Origin: Bacteroidales bacterium
GTDB taxonomy: Bacteria; Bacteroidota; Bacteroidia; Bacteroidales; UBA7960
Direction: 5' to 3'
NCBI GenBank assembly: GCA_007124575.1
Contig: SLEW01000251.1
Coordinates: 1 to 5,736 of the forward strand
Length of the DNA stretch: 5,736 nucleotides
The notes beneath the pieces are model-generated. The model saw only the letters and a program-made list of their open reading frames with translations. It was not told the origin of the DNA and made no database searches. Below are positions 1-5,736 of the stretch, piece after piece; position 1 is the first letter of the stretch, and the number at the start of each line of letters is the position of its first letter. Position numbers and translations under genes: made by a program.

Positions 1-1890
1 TCAATGAAACTCCCTCAGGCTTTCATGTATTCCCTTATGCACCTCATACCAGAACTCCAGTCCGGCCTCAAACTTATCTTTCTCAAAAGCCTTGATCCAC
101 TTTTTCAGCTCCGGGTCGTCAACATTATCTTCCTCCGCTTTTTTCTTCAGGAAGTGATACACAAAATCCACATTGCGCTCCGGCTCCCAGAAAATGGACG
201 CATTGCGGCTGTTGATACGGGTAGCTGTGAGTTTAAGTTTCTGCATGAACTCCTCCCGCTGACCATAAAGTTTTTCCATCACATCAGGCATGATCTCCTC
301 AGCCCATGCCCGGTGAAAGCGGCAAAACCCCAGGTTGTCCATCATGAGCTCCTTTATCATGCGTTCGGCATTCTGTCTTCCCAGCTCGCGCGGTGGGATA
401 AAATCCTTGCCATATACCATGTAATATTTTCCCATGATGGCCATCGGAGAAAGCACGCCGGGTGTCCAGTACTGGTTGGGCACCATCCATCCCTGCCGTG
501 CAAAACCGATGTGCACAAAGCGATCCATCACCCCCACTCCTTTTTCGCGTGAGAGGTGTCTTGCCAGCTTACGGGCGCCCAGCGACAGGTCAATCCTGCC
601 ATCATCCTTTACCATTTCATCCAGTAAGGCGGCCCCTATTCGGGCATTGTGCATAGAGTCTTTCACCACATCAAAATTCTCAGGCGAAAACCTTGGTTTT
701 TCCTTTACACCCAGCTCCCCGGGTTTGATCAGGTCGTCTGCCATGCACTCCATAAGCCAGGAGAGCACCCCACCCACGGAGATCGCGTCAAAGCCGTAAC
801 TGTCGGCCTTGCCGTTCAGCAGCTCGGCAGCCCGCTGGTCAAACACCCCGCACAAGGGGCCCATGGTCTGATAAGGCTCATAGTCCTTTTTAAAATGGTT
901 GTGCATTTTCTTGCAGACAGCCACACAGGGTTCACCACAGTTTTTTTGCTGCTTCTTTTGGATGGTCTCCTCGTTAAACTGTTTGAGGTAATGGTCTACA
1001 ATAAAGCGTTTATGCAGATCGAGGCGCTCCTCTTTGGTCATATAAAGCGTCCGGTAGTTGAAGGCGATGATCCGCTCGTTCATCGTGGCAAAGTTCACCC
1101 CAAAGGTGCCTCCGGTATTGAATGCCGGATCATACCTGTATTTGGTGGTAGCCTCCATGTCTTTGGCTGCCATCTTTTTCTCATAGCGGTCGTGAAACCA
1201 CTGGTCGGCCACTTTGCGATCCCGGAAGTCTTCATCTACCCATGTGCCACCGTATATAATCCCCACAATGCCGTGCTGTTTCAACAGTTTGGTACCAAAG
1301 CCCCCGCGTCCGGCCCAGCAGTCGACGGCTGTGAGCTCACCTTTTTTCACCGGTGCGGATGCAATGGCTCCGTTGTCGGTATGCAGGGCAGCGGGCCCCA
1401 CAGCCAGCACCCTGGGTTCTTTTTCATAACGTGACGAGAATGTATCCAGCGCATATTGCATCACGCCATAAACCCCTCCCCTGCCGGTTTCCCAGACAGA
1501 CTCAGGGTGCACCGGGAGGAGTTCCACCTCCACTTCTTCACCGTGGTTGCGGTTCAGATAGAGGATAGAGGGTTTTTCAGCTTTCCCGACAATGGAAAAC
1601 ATGTTAACACCCAGGTTATCAAATACCAAAGCAGCTCCTCCCATCGATGAGATAAAGAAACCATGCCAGGAGGGCGAGATGCCGGTAAATATCAGCCTGT
1701 TGGAGCCCGGGAAGATGGAGCCAGCCAGTAGCCCGGCACCTACATTCAGGCTGTTATGTTTATAAGCCAGGTGGATGCCCAGGTCCACCGGGCCAAAAAA
1801 ATCTCCCACGGGATACCTGTTGATGCGGTAAAAGCCATTGGATGCGTCGATCATCAGCACCCGCAACTTTTCAGGAGTCTTTTCTTCCAT
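1..1890 (-). CDS. Aldehyde:ferredoxin oxidoreductase (AFOR) family tungsto/molybdo-bispterin enzyme
   Basis: The family consists of oxygen-sensitive cytoplasmic enzymes holding a tungsten (or molybdenum) bis-pyranopterin and one 4Fe-4S cluster; they usually oxidise aldehydes to acids with ferredoxin as acceptor. Numbering is from the ATG at 1888-1890 (629 residues, usual length). The N-terminal AFOR domain begins LRVLMIDASNGF (about 9-20). It includes the glycine-rich NVGAGLLAGSIFPGSNR (about 49-65) and AGRGGFG (193-199). Two pterin-binding DxxG motifs are present, DSYGFD (363-368) and DNLGFC (518-523). Cluster cysteines are C318, C322 and C326, plus C523 in the second DxxG motif. The first three are spaced CX3CX3C, not the CX2CX3C of classical archaeal AOR. 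The last 70 residues are charged. I preferred this ATG because family similarity begins just after it and a possible promoter lies 36 bp upstream; a GTG at 1980 would add 30 unconserved-looking residues. No partner gene is visible. The family call is secure; substrate and metal are not determined. Confidence 0.93.
   Translation of the reverse strand: MEEKTPEKLRVLMIDASNGFYRINRYPVGDFFGPVDLGIHLAYKHNSLNVGAGLLAGSIFPGSNRLIFTGISPSWHGFFISSMGGAALVFDNLGVNMFSIVGKAEKPSILYLNRNHGEEVEVELLPVHPESVWETGRGGVYGVMQYALDTFSSRYEKEPRVLAVGPAALHTDNGAIASAPVKKGELTAVDCWAGRGGFGTKLLKQHGIVGIIYGGTWVDEDFRDRKVADQWFHDRYEKKMAAKDMEATTKYRYDPAFNTGGTFGVNFATMNERIIAFNYRTLYMTKEERLDLHKRFIVDHYLKQFNEETIQKKQQKNCGEPCVAVCKKMHNHFKKDYEPYQTMGPLCGVFDQRAAELLNGKADSYGFDAISVGGVLSWLMECMADDLIKPGELGVKEKPRFSPENFDVVKDSMHNARIGAALLDEMVKDDGRIDLSLGARKLARHLSREKGVGVMDRFVHIGFARQGWMVPNQYWTPGVLSPMAIMGKYYMVYGKDFIPPRELGRQNAERMIKELMMDNLGFCRFHRAWAEEIMPDVMEKLYGQREEFMQKLKLTATRINSRNASIFWEPERNVDFVYHFLKKKAEEDNVDDPELKKWIKAFEKDKFEAGLEFWYEVHKGIHESLREFH
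913..939 (-). other. CX3CX3C iron-sulfur cluster motif of the AFOR protein
   Basis: The codons for NCGEPCVAVC place three cysteines four residues apart (C318, C322, C326 from the ATG start). In the family these cysteines, with a fourth in the downstream DxxGxC motif (here C523), bind the 4Fe-4S cluster that passes electrons from the pterin site. Seen directly: all four cysteines are present, so the cluster site looks intact. The extra residue between the first two cysteines differs from the classical archaeal enzyme and may mark a subfamily. Confidence 0.8.
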
Positions 1891-2192
1891 AAGATTAGGA
1901 TTTTGTGGAAAATGATAACCGCCGGTAAAATTAATCAAATACTGCAAGCCTCCCAACGCTGAGAAGGCTGTTTTTTGCACGGCGGTTAGATCACCAGCAG
2001 GTAATTACCCTGGAACAGATTCTCACCGTCGGACATGATGGCTTTCAGGGAGAATTTGCCGACCAATTTCAAGATCATCTGCAACTTTCTTTTTGAAGCA
2101 TATTCACTGATCTTATAGCAAAGTCATTAAATTCAGGGACAGGGGCGCCATTTCTCTATTTAATGTAATTATTTAAGTGTTAACCCAGGTTG
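1891..2192. other. Intergenic region between SNF2 and AFOR genes, no convincing gene
   Basis: This 302-bp gap lies downstream of the SNF2 stop and upstream of the AFOR ATG. The AFOR frame stays open to a GTG at 1980 and is closed by a TAA at 2005-2007. A separate minus-strand frame holds a 30-codon ORF (1986-2078) reading MILKLVGKFSLKAIMSDG and ending NYLLVI. Its stop is 5 nt before that GTG; I do not recognise the peptide and there is no ribosome binding site. The part next to the SNF2 stop is AT-rich. I saw no RNA gene, riboswitch or classical terminator. Confidence 0.6.
1926..1956 (-). promoter_or_regulatory. Candidate Bacteroidota-type promoter of the AFOR gene
   Basis: On the minus strand TTG (1954-1956) is followed after 20 nt by TAATTTTA (1926-1933), one mismatch from the Bacteroidota -7 element TAnnTTTG. 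Transcription would start a little downstream and give a leader of about 30 nt before the ATG at 1890. It would then lie inside any product begun at the GTG at 1980, which argues for the ATG. Such weak matches occur often by chance in AT-rich spacers. Confidence 0.3.
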
Positions 2193-2208
2193 TTATTCCA
2201 GCAACCTG
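2186..2208 (-). repeat. Inverted repeat across the SNF2 stop codon
   Basis: CAGGTTG (2186-2192) and CAACCTG (2202-2208) form a perfect 7-bp stem with a 9-nt loop that contains the TAA stop of the SNF2 gene. No run of T follows on the minus strand, so it is not a standard intrinsic terminator. It could slow 3' decay of the mRNA, or be chance. Confidence 0.3.
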
Positions 2209-5200
2209 AGCATTTCTTCCTCTGAAAAGATCCGAAAGGGGTCATCGGTGTCGATTAAGTTGCCGGCCAGCCGTGACTTTCGTTGTTGTAAGTTCAGTAT
2301 TTTTTCTTCCACGGTTCCGCTGGTAATGAACTTATAGGCAATGACCGGGTTTTGCTGGCCTATGCGATGCGCCCGGCTAATGGCCTGTTGCTCCACGGCA
2401 GGGTTCCACCAGGGGTCAAGCAGCAGCACATAATCGGCCTCCGTTAAATTCAGCCCTACACCGCCAGCTTTCAATGATATCAGAAAAAGCAGTTTGTCCG
2501 GGTCCCGCCGGAATTCTGCAATCAGCTGCTGCCGTTCGGTTGCGTTCTGCGCTCCGGTAAGGTATGCATATTTCCATTTTTGTTCCTCAAAATACTTCCT
2601 GAAGAGCTGCAGGTGTTTTACAAACTGCGAAAAAATGAGCAGCTTATGTCCCTCTGCACGCAAGTGTTGTATGATGCGAATTACTTCATTGAACTTACCG
2701 GATATTTCTTCTCCGTTCTCACCTGCGGGCATTTCGCTGGTTGCGCGGTGTACGGGCGCGGCATCACCCTTGCTGCCTGACAAATCCGGATGGTTGGCAA
2801 TGAGCCGCAGCTCCATTAAGCCCCGGAGGATGTCAAAACGCAGTCCAGACCTTTCATCTGTATTGGCTTTTGCCAGGATGCGGTTTCTGATTTCAGACTT
2901 TTTCGACTCGTAAAGCCTTTTTTGCGCATCAGGCATTTCACAATAATGCTGGTTTTCGGTGAGTTCCGGCAGGTCTTCTTCTACCAGTGCCTTGGTTCGG
3001 CGCAGGATATACGGCTCAACAAGCTTTTTTAACTCCCCCTGCTTCTTCTCGTTACCTGCTTTTTCGACAGGAACGGCATAATGCTTCTGAAAGAATTTCA
3101 GGCTGCCGAGCAAGCCCGGGTTAAGGAAACTGAGCTGTGTCCACAGGTCGGTAAGGGAATTTTCGACAGGTGTGCCGGTGAGCGCCAGGCGGTTTTCGGC
3201 CTGCAGGCGACGTACCGCCCGCGAAACTTTCGAAGCAGGATTTTTGATAAGCTGACTTTCGTCCAGGATCAGGTAAAAAAACGGCAAGCTGCCCAGGAAT
3301 TCCAGATCGTTGCGAACCATTCCATACGTGGTAAGAACAATGTCATACTGCATAAGGGTTTCCGCACAGGTTTGGCGGTGTTGCCCGTAATACCTGGTGT
3401 GGCTTAGCTCCGGCGTGAACTTCCTGATTTCGTTTTCCCAATTGTGCATCAGAGACAGGGGCATCACGATCAGGGAAGTACGTCCTGATGGCCGTACCGG
3501 GTCGCTTGCATTGCTGAACAGGTCAAGCTGAACTCCTTTGTTGCTTGCTGAAGATGTTTGGAGTGGTTGCGGTTTATGCTCCAGTTTATGCTTCCATAGC
3601 AAGGACAGGCACTGCAGGGTTTTACCCAATCCCATGTCATCAGCCAGACAGCCCCCAAGCTTCTGCTGACCCAGCAGGTGCATCCAGGCAAAACCCGCAG
3701 CCTGATAGGGCCTGAGGGTCTTTTTAAGTTCAGCCGGCACTTCCGGGAGCGGAATATTGTCTTTTTCCAGCAAACTGCTCAGTTTGTCAGCACGATGCTT
3801 TATGCTTTCCCCTCTTTTTGAGTGCCCGTGATTGTTGTCTTCAACAAGTTTTTTGTTTCTCAGCTCATTTACAATGGTGAAATGATGTTTACGCAGCCGG
3901 ATGTTCTCCTGATCGGCCCTGCCATGCCTAAGCAATGCGTCATACCTGGCAAACCATTCTTCTGGCAATATCGCCAATTCTCCGTTTGGAAGCAAAAACC
4001 GTCTGTTCCCGTTTAACAAGTGGTTCCTGAGCTTATAAAAGGGAATGCGGTATTCGCCAAAAACGGCGTGTGCAAGCACGTCAAACCAGTCTGCCCTGGC
4101 TGAGAATGTCATCTCCAGTGCGATACTGCCAAGGAAGAATTTTTGCTTATATACATGCTGTTCGACCTGAAAGCCATTCTCAGTGAGGGCTTGATGGTGT
4201 TTTGCCACCCAGTCGATGGTCAGGTTCAGCATCACGTCCCCTGTTGAGTTCTGATCGCTTGAATTTGCGGAAATGTTTTCAACCGCTTCCATTTCTTCGG
4301 GAGTGGTAAAAATTTCTTGCTCCCGTGTGGTTTCCTGGTTGGTCGATTTGAAGGCCTTGCTGTTGAATGCCTTAAAGGAGCTGTTGTCCTTACTCTTCAG
4401 TCCCCTTGCGAGCAAAAAGCTGACAAAAGCATCTTCTGAAGCTTTGTCCCGCAAGGTCTTCGTAAAAACGTACTTGTTGGAATTGTTCTCCACATCCACC
4501 CAGCAGGAGTCCACGTCAGCGTGCTTACACTGCCTGGTGTCGTATTTGAACTCCAGCAGCAATGCAGGTTCTCCCCTCCAGTCATTTTCGAGCTTCAAAA
4601 TGGGCACACATGCCGGTTTGTTTATCAACATTTCAATTCCGGTCAGGTGTACCTCGTGGTTTTTGATGGCCCTGGTCACGAATTTTCTAAAATATTGCTC
4701 TTCAGCAGTTGCGGGAATGCTGATAACCTCTTTTGTAAAGAAAGGCTTGACCTTCAACCCGTCCACACCATCTTCCAGGCGATACATCCGGTTGCCGATC
4801 AGCACCCATCCCGGTTTATTCACTAAGACCAGGGCTGGTTGCTCCTTAAGGCTTACCTTCTCCCAATCTTTGGCTTCCACGTCATCACCATAACGAAGGT
4901 GCATCTGGTAGCGGCTTCCGTTGTCTTGTTTCTCAAAATGAAAGACCGTTCTGGCCTCGTTGGGCATGATGGTAACAGGCTGGGGCCGGACATCTTCATT
5001 TTTTCCACCTTTGTAATACAGGGGAATGCCGGCTGAGCTGAGAATATCCAGGCTTATGCCGGTACGGCTTTGCACATAGGGGATCACCAGGGACTTTAAT
5101 CGTACCTCTTCGATTTCCGAAAAGAATTCATCAGGGTTCCGGGCTTTTTTGGAAAAGGTTGTGTGCAGTCGATTATCGGCACATTCGTCCAGCAACCGGA

Positions 5201-5417
5201 ACACCTTAATCTCTTCCTGGCTAAGCGGGGTAAGATGTTCCGGGATGGTGTGCAGATAAAGTCGCTGGTAGAAAGAGCCTAAATCACCGTTTTTGCTTTT
5301 GTGCACCAGAGCGGGCACCAAGGTCGCGCCCAGCTGATTGTGATGCTGGATCGTAATGACGATCTTTTCTTCAAAGCCAGGTGGCACTTCGGAACTAGCG
5401 GGCATTCTTGCATGCAT
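2193..5417 (-). CDS. SNF2-family DNA-dependent ATPase/translocase (bacterial RapA/HepA-like)
   Basis: This 1074-residue superfamily 2 motor should use ATP to move along double-stranded DNA and remodel protein-DNA complexes. The C-terminal half has every motor motif: LRPYQ (568-572), Walker A DDMGLGKT (593-600), TSLIVMPLSLMHNW (647-660), DESQ as motif II (719-722), LTGTPVEN (746-753), KLLIFSQF (925-932), DPWWNPA (1001-1007) and QAISRAHRIGQ (1011-1021). Residues about 398-520 resemble the SNF2-associated region of bacterial members. Residues 1-340 form a divergent N-terminal region without the CxC...CxH of a SWIM zinc finger. A Ser/Asn/Lys/Glu-rich linker (about 341-396) follows. A QLDLF motif (630-634) sits in a loop between motifs I and Ia. 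The ATG at 5417 was chosen because a TGA closes the frame just upstream; ATG at 5405 is possible. Neither has a Shine-Dalgarno. No nuclease, methylase or other defence gene accompanies it, so housekeeping DNA metabolism is the simpler reading. The exact role is unknown. Confidence 0.95.
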   Translation of the reverse strand: MHARMPASSEVPPGFEEKIVITIQHHNQLGATLVPALVHKSKNGDLGSFYQRLYLHTIPEHLTPLSQEEIKVFRLLDECADNRLHTTFSKKARNPDEFFSEIEEVRLKSLVIPYVQSRTGISLDILSSAGIPLYYKGGKNEDVRPQPVTIMPNEARTVFHFEKQDNGSRYQMHLRYGDDVEAKDWEKVSLKEQPALVLVNKPGWVLIGNRMYRLEDGVDGLKVKPFFTKEVISIPATAEEQYFRKFVTRAIKNHEVHLTGIEMLINKPACVPILKLENDWRGEPALLLEFKYDTRQCKHADVDSCWVDVENNSNKYVFTKTLRDKASEDAFVSFLLARGLKSKDNSSFKAFNSKAFKSTNQETTREQEIFTTPEEMEAVENISANSSDQNSTGDVMLNLTIDWVAKHHQALTENGFQVEQHVYKQKFFLGSIALEMTFSARADWFDVLAHAVFGEYRIPFYKLRNHLLNGNRRFLLPNGELAILPEEWFARYDALLRHGRADQENIRLRKHHFTIVNELRNKKLVEDNNHGHSKRGESIKHRADKLSSLLEKDNIPLPEVPAELKKTLRPYQAAGFAWMHLLGQQKLGGCLADDMGLGKTLQCLSLLWKHKLEHKPQPLQTSSASNKGVQLDLFSNASDPVRPSGRTSLIVMPLSLMHNWENEIRKFTPELSHTRYYGQHRQTCAETLMQYDIVLTTYGMVRNDLEFLGSLPFFYLILDESQLIKNPASKVSRAVRRLQAENRLALTGTPVENSLTDLWTQLSFLNPGLLGSLKFFQKHYAVPVEKAGNEKKQGELKKLVEPYILRRTKALVEEDLPELTENQHYCEMPDAQKRLYESKKSEIRNRILAKANTDERSGLRFDILRGLMELRLIANHPDLSGSKGDAAPVHRATSEMPAGENGEEISGKFNEVIRIIQHLRAEGHKLLIFSQFVKHLQLFRKYFEEQKWKYAYLTGAQNATERQQLIAEFRRDPDKLLFLISLKAGGVGLNLTEADYVLLLDPWWNPAVEQQAISRAHRIGQQNPVIAYKFITSGTVEEKILNLQQRKSRLAGNLIDTDDPFRIFSEEEMLRLLE
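3516..3530 (-). other. QLDLF sliding-clamp-type motif in the SNF2 protein
   Basis: Residues 630-634 read QLDLF, an exact match to the bacterial beta-clamp-binding consensus QL(S/D)LF. They lie in a polar, proline-containing loop (about 610-646) between motor motifs I and Ia, where a peptide could be exposed. The match is seen directly. Binding to DnaN is inference, since a pentapeptide can occur by chance. Confidence 0.45.
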
Positions 5418-5433
5418 TTGTTGGGATGATCAT

Positions 5434-5466
5434 CAAAAATACATGTTTAATTGACGTGTTGAGCAA
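5434..5466 (-). promoter_or_regulatory. Bacteroidota-type promoter of the SNF2 gene
   Basis: On the minus strand TTG (5464-5466) is followed after 22 nt by TATTTTTG (5434-5441), a full match to the Bacteroidota -7 element TAnnTTTG at an allowed distance from the -33 element. The expected transcription start leaves only about 10 nt before the ATG at 5417, or about 22 nt before the ATG at 5405. The short leader without Shine-Dalgarno is normal for the phylum. Confidence 0.6.
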
Positions 5467-5518
5467 TTGTTTTTTAATTGAATGGACACCATGGTTATAA
5501 GCTATTGGCAAGACGCTG

Positions 5519-5538
5519 TTTGCATGGTATTATGCAAA
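5519..5538. promoter_or_regulatory. TTTGCAT/ATGCAAA dyad, possible operator
   Basis: TTTGCAT (5519-5525) and ATGCAAA (5532-5538) are perfect 7-bp inverted arms around a 6-nt spacer. A related palindrome, TTTGCAAA, lies at 5574-5581. They sit about 55-110 bp upstream of the SNF2 -33 element, where a regulator could bind. No T-run follows either strand's stem, so a terminator is unlikely. The protein that would bind is unknown. Confidence 0.3.
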
Positions 5539-5548
5539 AATCAAACTT

Positions 5549-5656
5549 TCAACATACGGTTGCGATAAGTCCGTTTGCAAACAAAACACCAGTGGAAAGT
5601 ATTTTACCCGCATTGCAGCTATCCACCTGCAACATGCTGATTGACTGATTTTTCAT
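5549..5656 (-). pseudogene. Possible remnant of an IS21-type transposase (istA) start
   Basis: A 35-codon minus-strand ORF begins ATG at 5654-5656 and reads MKNQSISMLQV before becoming unfamiliar, ending at a TGA at 5549-5551. The opening resembles the start of IstA proteins of Bacteroidota IS21 elements as I remember them (M-x-N-x-x-ISM), and it lies right behind the tandem repeats, about 80 bp from the putative element end, where istA would start. Helix-turn-helix and integrase regions are absent, so this would be only a stub. The similarity covers about eight residues, so chance is quite possible. Confidence 0.22.
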
Positions 5657-5736
5657 TTTTAAATGTACATCGTTATTTGCTAAAATCTGTACATCGTTAT
5701 TTACTAAAAAATGTACCTTGTAACATACCGTTTACA
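5624..5736 (-). mobile_element. Putative truncated end of an IS21-like insertion sequence
   Basis: Read on the minus strand, the window edge starts TGTAAACGG, then come tandem copies ending AAATAACGATGTACA, then an ATG with an IstA-like opening. IS21-family elements start with TG, end with CA and carry several internal copies of the terminal repeat near the ends, placed before istA. The order and spacing fit. Because the SNF2 gene begins about 200 bp further in, most of the element would be missing. The opposite reading, an element starting at TG 5664 and running to the right out of the window, cannot be excluded. The inner boundary is a guess. Confidence 0.35.
5664..5736. repeat. 24-bp tandem direct repeats, two good copies and one degenerate
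   Basis: Copy 1 (5664-5687) and copy 2 (5688-5711) both begin TGTACATCGTTATTT and match at 21 of 24 positions. A third copy (5712-5735) keeps the leading TGTAC and then diverges, ending in GTTTAC just before the window edge. The period is exactly 24 bp without spacers. ATGTACAT at the head of copy 1 is itself palindromic. Such arrays are typical of transposase-binding sites at IS21-family ends, but could also be operators. Confidence 0.85.

Larger units (their letters stand above)
5418..5663. other. Upstream intergenic region of the SNF2 gene
   Basis: Apart from the promoter, the TTTGCA-type dyads and the possible transposase stub described separately, this stretch holds no supported gene on either strand. 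It is AT-rich with short dispersed palindromes. I saw no tRNA, riboswitch or CRISPR structure. Confidence 0.6.

Noticed and set aside
4..1962. Several plus-strand open frames opposite the AFOR gene, the longest 261 codons (649-1434)
   Set aside because: They lie antisense to a gene with clear family motifs, have no recognisable domains and look like by-products of its codon use.
1891..1980. GTG at 1980 as the AFOR start, adding 30 residues
   Set aside because: The added residues do not match the start of AFOR proteins, whose similarity begins after the ATG at 1890. A possible promoter also lies within the extension. It is kept as an open alternative.
2186..2208. Rho-independent terminator of the SNF2 gene
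   Set aside because: The stem is only 7 bp, its loop contains the stop codon and no T-run follows on the minus strand.
2494..5036. Plus-strand open frames opposite the SNF2 gene, including one of 206 codons (4273-4893)
   Set aside because: All overlap a complete SNF2 protein, are rich in Ser, Pro and Cys as expected of shadow translations, and show no domain.
2193..5417. SNF2 gene as part of a DISARM-like or other phage defence system
   Set aside because: No methyltransferase, nuclease, phospholipase D or other defence partner is visible, and the neighbour is a metabolic enzyme. Genes beyond the right edge were not seen.
1..5417. SNF2 and AFOR genes as one functional operon
   Set aside because: They share orientation, but about 300 bp separate them, their functions are unrelated and a candidate promoter precedes the AFOR gene. 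Read-through cannot be excluded.
5664..5736. CRISPR array
   Set aside because: The repeats abut each other with no unique spacers, and only two copies are well kept.

Overview
The window looks like a piece of chromosome from an anaerobic member of the Bacteroidota. Three things support this. Neither large gene has a Shine-Dalgarno sequence. The SNF2 gene has a Bacteroidota-type promoter (TTG, 22 nt, then TATTTTTG, matching TAnnTTTG). The oxygen-sensitive tungsten/molybdenum enzyme encoded here also fits an anaerobe. Base composition is moderate. I infer the phylum from these signals; no marker gene is present.

Layout: both large genes are on the minus strand, so the sequence reads biologically from right to left. 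At the right edge (about 5624-5736) are two near-identical 24-bp tandem repeats, a third degenerate copy, a TG...CA-type end and a possible broken start of a transposase gene. I read this as a remnant of an IS21-like insertion sequence end. A spacer with several TTTGCA/TGCAAA dyads and a recognisable promoter follows. Then comes a complete gene for a 1074-residue bacterial SNF2-family DNA translocase (2193-5417). A gap of about 300 bp with no convincing gene separates it from a complete gene for an aldehyde:ferredoxin oxidoreductase (AFOR) family tungsto/molybdo-pterin enzyme (1-1890). Its stop codon is exactly at the left window edge.

The two genes have unrelated roles, DNA remodelling/repair and anaerobic redox metabolism. 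The wide gap and a candidate promoter in front of the AFOR gene suggest separate transcription. No electron-transfer partner or pterin-cofactor gene of the AFOR enzyme is visible here; if one exists nearby it lies beyond the left edge.

I found no strong case for a wholly new system. The points most worth a second look are a QLDLF sliding-clamp-type motif inside the SNF2 motor, the CX3CX3C cluster-binding spacing of the AFOR protein, and the insertion-sequence remnant next to the SNF2 promoter.
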